A DNA stretch of 64,000 nucleotides from Verrucosispora sp. NA02020 (GTDB taxonomy: Bacteria; Actinomycetota; Actinomycetes; Mycobacteriales; Micromonosporaceae), in NCBI RefSeq assembly GCF_013364215.1, contig NZ_CP054923.1, positions 3,038,001-3,102,000 on the forward strand. Direction: 5' to 3'. The notes below the pieces were generated by a model. That model made no database searches, was not told where the DNA came from, and saw only the letters and a program-made list of their open reading frames with translations. Below are positions 58,025-64,000 of the stretch, piece after piece (position 1 is the first letter of the stretch; every line of letters begins with the position of its first letter). The translations under genes and the position numbers were made by a program.

Positions 58025-61000
58025 ATGAATCGGCACACCCTGGAGACGCTGCTGGCCACGGTCGCCACCGGCCGGCTCGACCTGCCGCTTTCCAGCCTGG
58101 ACGCGGACCACGCCACCTATCTCGGCCGTTTCCTGCCCACCGGCCGACTGACCCTGACCGACTGCGTCCGCGTCGACCAGGCCGACGCGGTCGAGGTCCA
58201 CGGCACCGGCGCACCCGGCCCGTTCGCCGGGCTGGCGGTCACCGCCCGCTTCGCCCTCGCCGCGGACACGGTCACCGGGGTACGGGTCGCCGCCACCGGC
58301 GCGCCGACCTGGTCGCTCGCAGACACCTTCCCGGCGCTGGCCGGCACCCTGCTGGCCACGCTGCGCTTCACCGGACCGGTGATGACGCTGGACACGGCGG
58401 TGCTGGCACCGACCGGCGACGACCCGACGCCCGATCCGGCCGACGCGGCGATGCGTTTCACCGGCGACCTGCGGATCACCAGCGAGATGGCCGCCATCGC
58501 GCTGCTGTTCCCGGGCACGACGCACCCGGTCGTCGGCGACATCACCATGGTCACCCTCGCACCGGACGGCTACCCGCTGCCGCACCCCACGGTGCCGAGC
58601 GTCATCCTCTACGGCGCCGACGGGGAGCCCCTCCCCCTCGGCCTGTTCGACGTCACCGACCTGCGGTACGAGATCTTCGGCACCCCCGACCTCAACCTGC
58701 ACACCGCCGACAGTGAGGTCGTCGCAGTGCTGGTCCTCACCGGCGCGATCGACGTCGGCACCGGTGGGCAGAGCCACCGGGTGCTGCTCTCCGCCCAGGT
58801 CGCCGGCTGGGACAACGACATCATCCTGGCCGCCGACTTCAGCGGACTGGGCGCGCTCACCCTCGACGACGTCGCCGACCTCGCCGGGTTGGACCGGTTG
58901 ACCCTGCCGTTCGACATCGACCCGGACGCCGGAATCAGTCTCGGCGAGGTGGTGGTCTGCCTGGCCCACAGCGGCGGCACCTGGTCGATCAACCACATCG
59001 CGCTGACCGTCCGCGCCGAGGCGGACTGGATCATCGTCGACGACCTGCTGGAACTGCAGGCCCTGGAGCTGACCGTACGGGTCGACCGACCGGGCCCGAG
59101 TGCGACGCCGTCGTTCCTGGTCAACGGGTTGCTCGGGATCGGTGACGAGGGCACCCTGCAACTCGTCGCCGACCCGAGGTCACGGCACCTCGGCGGCGGT
59201 CTCTACGGCGACGCGCCGCTGCGGATCCGCGAGGTCTACCAGCACTTCACCGGCGCCGATCCCGGTCACCTGCCCGACCTGGCAATCACCCGGTTCCAGG
59301 CCGACGTGAACCTGCCGGTCGGCACGACCGGCACCACGTTCGGCGGCGAGATCGTGGTGGCGGGCAACTGGTTCCTCACCGACCAGGTCGAGCTGACCAG
59401 TCTCACCTTCGATCTGGACCACGACACCACCGGTACACAGATGCAGGCGATGGCGGGTTTCGTCATCGACGACGTCACCGTCACGATGACCGCCGACTAC
59501 GACCCGGCCCCCGACCGGAAGTGGGAGTTCACCGGCGAGACCGGACCCGGCCAGCTCATCCCGATCGGGCCGGCGGTGGAGTCCCTGGCCGAACGCTTCG
59601 ACGGCCTCACCCTGCCGGCGCCGCTGGCCGACCTGACCATCGACAATCTCGGCGTCGACGTCTCCACCGGCACCCAGCGGGTCTTCGTCACCGGCCAGGC
59701 CCGGTTCCCGGTCGACGACACCGACGTGGCGATCACCGTCACGGTCGACACCGCGCAGCGCTCCTTCGACGGGCTGATCGCGCTCGCGGTACCGGTCGGC
59801 GACGGCAGCACGTTCCACCCGCAGCTCGACCTGCACCTGGCCGGTGACGCCACCGCGCGGCGGCTGGCCGCCTCGTACACCCATGCCTCCACCGATCCGG
59901 TGCCGGACGTGCGTGCCCTGGTCGGTGCGGTCTCCCCGACCGCCGCCGGCTATGTGCCGCACGGCATCGTCGTCGACCCCCGGCACCTGCTCTTCGCCCT
60001 GACCCGGCCGGTCGAGGGGACCGGGACGGCGTACGTCTTCGGGGTCGACCTCGCGCTCACGGTCGACCTGGCCGACCTGCCGGTGGTCGGCGAGCATCTC
60101 ACCGGCGACACGACGATCGGGATGGACCTGCTCCGGGTCGTGGCGGCCACCGCCGCGCTCGGTGCCGCCGACGTCACCGCGCTGAACGCGCTGCTGCCGG
60201 CGGAGATACCCGCGCTGCCGGCAGCAGGTCTGCCGGCCGGGTTCACCGTCGACGGGACGCTGCGCCTCGGACCGTTCGGCCAGCCGGTGTCGGTGCCGGT
60301 CAGCGGGGTGAACGGGACGGCGAACCCGCCGGCCGGGCCGGTACCCGCGCCACCGAAGCAGACCGTCACCGGCGACAACACCTCCTGGCTCCCGGTGCAG
60401 CGCGCCTTCGGTCCGGTCCAGCTCGCCCGGGTCGGCGTCGCCTTCCGGCAGCACGACGGCCAGGATCCGCGCCTCGCGCTGCTGCTGGACGCGTCGGTCG
60501 CCGTCGCCGGCCTCACCCTCTCCCTGGACGGGCTCGAGGTCGGGATCTCGCTGACCGACCCGCTCTCGGTGCCGTCGTTCGGGCTGTCCGGGATGGGCCT
60601 GTCCTACGCTGCCGGCCCGGTCAGCATCACCGGCGCGTTCCTCCGGTCGGAGATCGAGTACGAGGGGGTCAGCTATCCCGCGTACGGCGGCATGGCGCAG
60701 CTGCGCACCGAGTCGCTGTCGCTGGCCGCGATCGGGTCGTACGCGCAACTGCCGGCGGGGCCGTCGGTCTTCGTCTACGCGTACCTGGACACCCCGGTCG
60801 GTGGGCCGCCGTTCTTCCACGTCCGGGGCATCGCCGCCGGATTCGGCTACCACCGGCGTCTGGTCCTGCCGCCGGTCGACGACGTGGCGTCGTTCCCGCT
60901 GGTGGCCGAGGCGACCGGAGCGGCGGCGCCGGGCACCAGCCTCGGTGCCGAGCTGCGCAGCCTCGCCACGTGGCTGCCCCCGTCGGTCGGGGACATCCTG

Positions 61001-62500
61001 CTCACCGCCGGGGTGCACGTCAGCTCGTTCGAGATGCTCGACTCGTTCGTGCTGGTCGCGGCGACGTTCGGGCACCGCTTCGAACTGGACGTGCTCGGGT
61101 TGTCCACGCTGACCCTGCCGGCCCGCGCGCCGGGGACCGAGGCGGTCACCCCGGTCGCCGAGGTGCAGTTGGCGCTGCGGGCCAGCTTCGTACCCGACGA
61201 CGGGTTCCTGGGCGTGCAGGCGCAGTTGACGCGCAATTCCTACCTGCTGTCGCGGGCCTGTCACCTCGTCGGCGGTATCGCGTTCTCGACCTGGTTCGCC
61301 GGCGAGCACTCCGGGGACTTCGTGCTGACCGCCGGTGGCTATCACCCGCACTTCCCGGTGCCGGCGCACTACCCGACCGTGCCCCGGCTCGGGTTCTCCT
61401 GGCAGGTCTCGCCACAGTTGAGCATGTCCGGGTCGGCGTACTACGCGCTGACCCCGGGGGCCCTGATGGCCGGTGGCGGGCTCAGTGCCGTCTACCAGGA
61501 CGGGTCGCTGCGCGCCTGGTTCGACGCCGCCATGGACTTCCTGATCTCGTGGCAGCCGTACCACTACGAGGCGTCGCTGCACGTCAGCATCGGGGCGTCG
61601 TACACGTACCACTTCTTCGGTACGCACACGATCAACGTGCACGTCGGCACCGACGTCGACCTGTGGGGCCCGGACTTCGGCGGCACCGCGACGATCGACC
61701 TGCACGTCACGTCGATCCGCATCTCCTTCGGCGCCGACCGGGGCGGTGGCGCGACGCCGTTGTCCTGGACCGGATTCCGGTCGACGCTGCTGCCGGCCCC
61801 GGCCGAACTGGTCAGCGTCACGCTGCGCGGCGACAGCCATCGGGCGGCGGCCGACGCCGCAGACGACGACCTGGGCGTGGTCGACCCGACCACGCTGGTG
61901 CTGAGCACCGACAGCAGCGTCCCGAGCAGCAGGGGCAGGCGCGGCACCGGCACCGCCGAGGCGGCGTTGCCGGCCGACGCGGGCAGCACCCGGTTCGGGG
62001 TCGGCCCGATGGGGGTGGCCGTCGGGAACGCGACCGCCACCCACCGGATCACCATCACCCGTGACGGCGTCCCGGCCGAGGACCAGTTCGACTACCGGCC
62101 GGTGGTCAAGCGGCTGCCGAACGCGTTGTGGGGTGGCCGGCTCACCCCGTCGCCGACCGATCCGGCACTGACGCCGGATCTGCTCACCGGGTACACCATC
62201 ACACCCCGCCCGACGGTGACGCCCGAGCCGGCGTGGCTGGACCGGAGCGCGGTGCAGGCCGACACGGCCCTGTTCGAGGTCTCCGACGCGATCGGGCGGC
62301 GTGCCCCGGCGGCGGTGGCGGATCTCGACGGCAGCGACGCCGAACGCGCGAAGCTGATCGTCGGCAGCATGACGGCGCCCACCGTTGCCGCTGCCCGGGC
62401 CGGGCTGCTGACGGACCTGCTGCCCGACGCGTCGGTCGACCTGACCGGCTTCGACACCAGCCAGTTCCACGAGATCCCCCGGGTGGCCGCTCATGTCTGA
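58025..62500 (+). CDS. DUF6603-domain giant protein
   Basis: The 1,491-aa protein begins MNRHTLETLLATVATGRLDL and is beta-rich throughout. The middle and end (PSFGLSGMGLSYAAGPVSIT, GGPPFFHVRGIAAGFGYHRR, FPLVAEATGAA, VHVSSFEMLDSFVLVAATFG, FSWQVSPQLSMSGSAYYALT) fit DUF6603, a region found in very long bacterial and some fungal proteins of unknown role. The repeated amphipathic strands near 950-1260 could form a large beta-solenoid or barrel, but I see no signal peptide. The ATG lies two bases after the previous stop; the end overlaps the next gene by eight bases. Confidence 0.75.
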   Translation: MNRHTLETLLATVATGRLDLPLSSLDADHATYLGRFLPTGRLTLTDCVRVDQADAVEVHGTGAPGPFAGLAVTARFALAADTVTGVRVAATGAPTWSLADTFPALAGTLLATLRFTGPVMTLDTAVLAPTGDDPTPDPADAAMRFTGDLRITSEMAAIALLFPGTTHPVVGDITMVTLAPDGYPLPHPTVPSVILYGADGEPLPLGLFDVTDLRYEIFGTPDLNLHTADSEVVAVLVLTGAIDVGTGGQSHRVLLSAQVAGWDNDIILAADFSGLGALTLDDVADLAGLDRLTLPFDIDPDAGISLGEVVVCLAHSGGTWSINHIALTVRAEADWIIVDDLLELQALELTVRVDRPGPSATPSFLVNGLLGIGDEGTLQLVADPRSRHLGGGLYGDAPLRIREVYQHFTGADPGHLPDLAITRFQADVNLPVGTTGTTFGGEIVVAGNWFLTDQVELTSLTFDLDHDTTGTQMQAMAGFVIDDVTVTMTADYDPAPDRKWEFTGETGPGQLIPIGPAVESLAERFDGLTLPAPLADLTIDNLGVDVSTGTQRVFVTGQARFPVDDTDVAITVTVDTAQRSFDGLIALAVPVGDGSTFHPQLDLHLAGDATARRLAASYTHASTDPVPDVRALVGAVSPTAAGYVPHGIVVDPRHLLFALTRPVEGTGTAYVFGVDLALTVDLADLPVVGEHLTGDTTIGMDLLRVVAATAALGAADVTALNALLPAEIPALPAAGLPAGFTVDGTLRLGPFGQPVSVPVSGVNGTANPPAGPVPAPPKQTVTGDNTSWLPVQRAFGPVQLARVGVAFRQHDGQDPRLALLLDASVAVAGLTLSLDGLEVGISLTDPLSVPSFGLSGMGLSYAAGPVSITGAFLRSEIEYEGVSYPAYGGMAQLRTESLSLAAIGSYAQLPAGPSVFVYAYLDTPVGGPPFFHVRGIAAGFGYHRRLVLPPVDDVASFPLVAEATGAAAPGTSLGAELRSLATWLPPSVGDILLTAGVHVSSFEMLDSFVLVAATFGHRFELDVLGLSTLTLPARAPGTEAVTPVAEVQLALRASFVPDDGFLGVQAQLTRNSYLLSRACHLVGGIAFSTWFAGEHSGDFVLTAGGYHPHFPVPAHYPTVPRLGFSWQVSPQLSMSGSAYYALTPGALMAGGGLSAVYQDGSLRAWFDAAMDFLISWQPYHYEASLHVSIGASYTYHFFGTHTINVHVGTDVDLWGPDFGGTATIDLHVTSIRISFGADRGGGATPLSWTGFRSTLLPAPAELVSVTLRGDSHRAAADAADDDLGVVDPTTLVLSTDSSVPSSRGRRGTGTAEAALPADAGSTRFGVGPMGVAVGNATATHRITITRDGVPAEDQFDYRPVVKRLPNALWGGRLTPSPTDPALTPDLLTGYTITPRPTVTPEPAWLDRSAVQADTALFEVSDAIGRRAPAAVADLDGSDAERAKLIVGSMTAPTVAAARAGLLTDLLPDASVDLTGFDTSQFHEIPRVAAHV

Positions 62501-64000
62501 CAACACCGTCACGTTCGCCGCGCACCGACGCCCGGCACTGGAGGCCGGCGACTACGCCATCACCGTGACCCAGGCCGTCGCGGTCGGCTCCGCGACGGAG
62601 TCGTTCGGCACCAGCCGCCGGTTCAGCGTCGGCGGCGACCGGTTCGCCCTGCCACCGACCGCGATCCGCGCGGTCTTCCCACCCGACGGCAGCCTGGGCG
62701 ACCACGGCAACGTGCTGCCGCACGTGGTGCTCGACCGGCCCTCACTGCCCTGGGAACGCGATCCGGGCGGGGGCGGCGACGACCGTCCGCCGTGGTTGGC
62801 GCTGCTGCTCTTCGACGAGGACGAGAAGCCGCAGCCACGGACCACCACGGTGGGGGCGCTGACCCGGGAGGGCAGGCTGCCCGAGCCGGCGACCGTCCTG
62901 GAGCGACACGACTCCGCCGACGACCCGGTGACCGTGATCGACGTGCCCGCCGCTCTGCTGACCAGCCTGATGCCCGCGTACGCCGAGCTGCGGCTGCTGG
63001 CCCACGTCCGGGGTGGCACCGGGCCGGATGCCGACCCGGACGCGGCGGTGGTCGTCGGCAACCGACTGCCCGGCGCCGGTACGACCAGCACGGTGCACCT
63101 GGTGTCGCTGGAGCACCGGTTCCGGGCCGACGGACTCGGTGCCCCCGGGCTCGACCTGCCGCATCCGGGCCGGGGTGGCACCGGCGGTTCCACCGTGCCG
63201 CTGGTGAGCCTGGCCAGTTGGCGGTTCGCCTGCGTCAGCGCCGACCACTCGTTTCCCGGGCTGGTGCGGGATCTGGCCTCCGACGGCGGCGACCTGCGGT
63301 TGCCCGACGTGGGCAACGCGACCGCGAACGGGTTCCTGACCCAGGGACTGGTGCCGCTGCGGCACCGGCTGCGCCAGGGTGGCCGCAGCATCGGCTGGTA
63401 CCGGGGACCGTTGAGCACCGGGGCGACCGACGGAGGGCCGGTCACCCCGGCCCGCAGCGCGGACGCGTTGCTGAGGCTGCACACCGACGTCGGCATGTTC
63501 GACGTCAGCCATGCCGCGGCGTGGCAGCTCGGTCGGCTGCTCGCGCTGCGCAGCACCGACATCAGCAGCAGCCTCTACATTTGGCGGCGTCGCCGGGACA
63601 TCGCCGCCAAGCAGACCGTTCCGGTCGACTACCCGCTGGCCGTGCCGGCGGCGGACACCGACATGCCGGAGGGCCTGCTCACCTGGCTGCGTGCGCTCGC
63701 GCAACTGGACGGTGTGCCCCTGCCCTACCTGCTGCCCGACGAGAAGCTGCTCCCGGCGGAGAGCATCCGCTTCGTCGGTCTCGACCAACGCTGGATCCGA
63801 CACCTCGTCGACGGCGCGACCAGCATCGGGCGGCTCGGTCCGGCCGACGCGCAGCGGGACGCCGACGATCCGCCGCCGCTGGAGTTCCCGACGGTGACCG
63901 GGGCGTTGATCCGGTCGGCGGTCGTGCCCGGTTACCCGGGGCTGCTCGTCGACGCGTACGCCGACCCGGCCGGCACCCGGCGGTTGACGCCCTGGCGCAC
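62493..64000 (+). CDS. Giant conserved protein of unknown function, 3' end outside window
   Basis: The frame from the ATG at 62493 stays open to the window end, giving at least 502 residues. It begins MSDNTVTFAAHRRPALEAGD. Notable parts are PPWLALLLFDEDE, TSTVHLVSLEHRF, LPYLLPDEKLLPAESIRF and ALIRSAVVPGYPGLLVDAYA. I recall the last pattern from other large uncharacterised bacterial proteins that occur in similar gene groups, but no domain name comes with it. It starts inside the DUF6603 gene, so it belongs to the same operon, which continues beyond the window. Confidence 0.7.
   Translation, partial: MSDNTVTFAAHRRPALEAGDYAITVTQAVAVGSATESFGTSRRFSVGGDRFALPPTAIRAVFPPDGSLGDHGNVLPHVVLDRPSLPWERDPGGGGDDRPPWLALLLFDEDEKPQPRTTTVGALTREGRLPEPATVLERHDSADDPVTVIDVPAALLTSLMPAYAELRLLAHVRGGTGPDADPDAAVVVGNRLPGAGTTSTVHLVSLEHRFRADGLGAPGLDLPHPGRGGTGGSTVPLVSLASWRFACVSADHSFPGLVRDLASDGGDLRLPDVGNATANGFLTQGLVPLRHRLRQGGRSIGWYRGPLSTGATDGGPVTPARSADALLRLHTDVGMFDVSHAAAWQLGRLLALRSTDISSSLYIWRRRRDIAAKQTVPVDYPLAVPAADTDMPEGLLTWLRALAQLDGVPLPYLLPDEKLLPAESIRFVGLDQRWIRHLVDGATSIGRLGPADAQRDADDPPPLEFPTVTGALIRSAVVPGYPGLLVDAYADPAGTRRLTPWR

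Noticed and set aside
59180..62512. Very long open frame (about 1,110 codons) on the minus strand
   Set aside because: It mirrors the DUF6603 gene in a shifted frame. The translation is rich in Arg, Gly, Asp and Gln without any domain, as expected from GC-rich shadow frames.
50454..64000. Prophage tail or contractile injection system
   Set aside because: I could not recognise a sheath, tube, baseplate, spike or AAA+ gene among the six. The claim would go beyond the sequence seen.
1..64000. tRNA, rRNA, insertion sequences or integrase genes
   Set aside because: No clover-leaf sequence, rRNA stretch, transposase or recombinase was seen on either strand.

Overview
The window is high-GC actinobacterial DNA: G/C-ending codons, many GTG starts, ATGA/GTGA stop-start overlaps and TTGACa-N17/18-TAnnnT promoters. 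The gene families and a hairpin repeat built on AGGGG(T/A)CCCCT fit Micromonosporaceae (Micromonospora or Salinispora type). That placement is inference; no rRNA, tRNA or other taxonomic marker gene is present, apart from a lysyl-tRNA synthetase.

Layout. (1) 1-5475, flanking genes: the end of an ABC efflux ATPase with its ABC-2 membrane partner, a GPP34 protein, a CoaD-like adenylyltransferase overlapping a DUF6817 gene, a decayed ATP-grasp remnant, and a small module of two secreted proteins around a LuxR-type regulator. (2) 5686-49829, about 44 kb, which looks like a natural-product gene cluster with no PKS or multimodular NRPS. It holds a heterodimeric ABC exporter, a lone acyl carrier protein, a stand-alone condensation domain, a class I lysyl-tRNA synthetase, an LDH2-type dehydrogenase and a glycosyltransferase. 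A seven-gene minus-strand operon follows: pseudo-rubrerythrin, GyrB-ATPase/methyltransferase fusion, sulfotransferase, DDAH-like enzyme, DUF6027, cobalamin-type radical SAM enzyme, sulfotransferase. Then come a methyltransferase, two 'sulfatases' with a Thr nucleophile, a complete ECF vitamin-type transporter, a HAD phosphatase, a DUF455 diiron protein, a PhyH oxygenase, a second radical SAM enzyme, an epimerase, a PHP hydrolase, an acyl-AMP ligase, a ThDP enzyme, a UGM-like flavoprotein, an APH-type kinase, an ABC-2 exporter, a BtrH-like protein, a GMC oxidoreductase and a class V aminotransferase. (3) 50454-64000 and beyond, six tightly packed plus-strand genes of poorly described families: two giant proteins with no recognised domain, a 61-aa protein, a LamG protein with a C-terminal duplication, a ComEC-type metallo-beta-lactamase fold protein and a 1,491-aa DUF6603 protein.

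How the genes may work together (inference). The lone ligase, ACP and condensation domain suggest a carrier-bound acyl or aminoacyl unit. The sugar genes, two sulfotransferases, two alkaline-phosphatase-superfamily hydrolases and a kinase suggest a decorated, possibly transiently protected, small molecule. The radical SAM, PhyH, DUF455, GMC and flavin enzymes supply redox or C-alkylation chemistry. Several exporters surround the set, and the ECF importer may feed it a vitamin or precursor. I cannot match it to a named product.

The two best candidates for something undescribed are the GyrB-ATPase/transducer-methyltransferase fusion with its degenerate rubrerythrin partner, and the DUF6603 operon.
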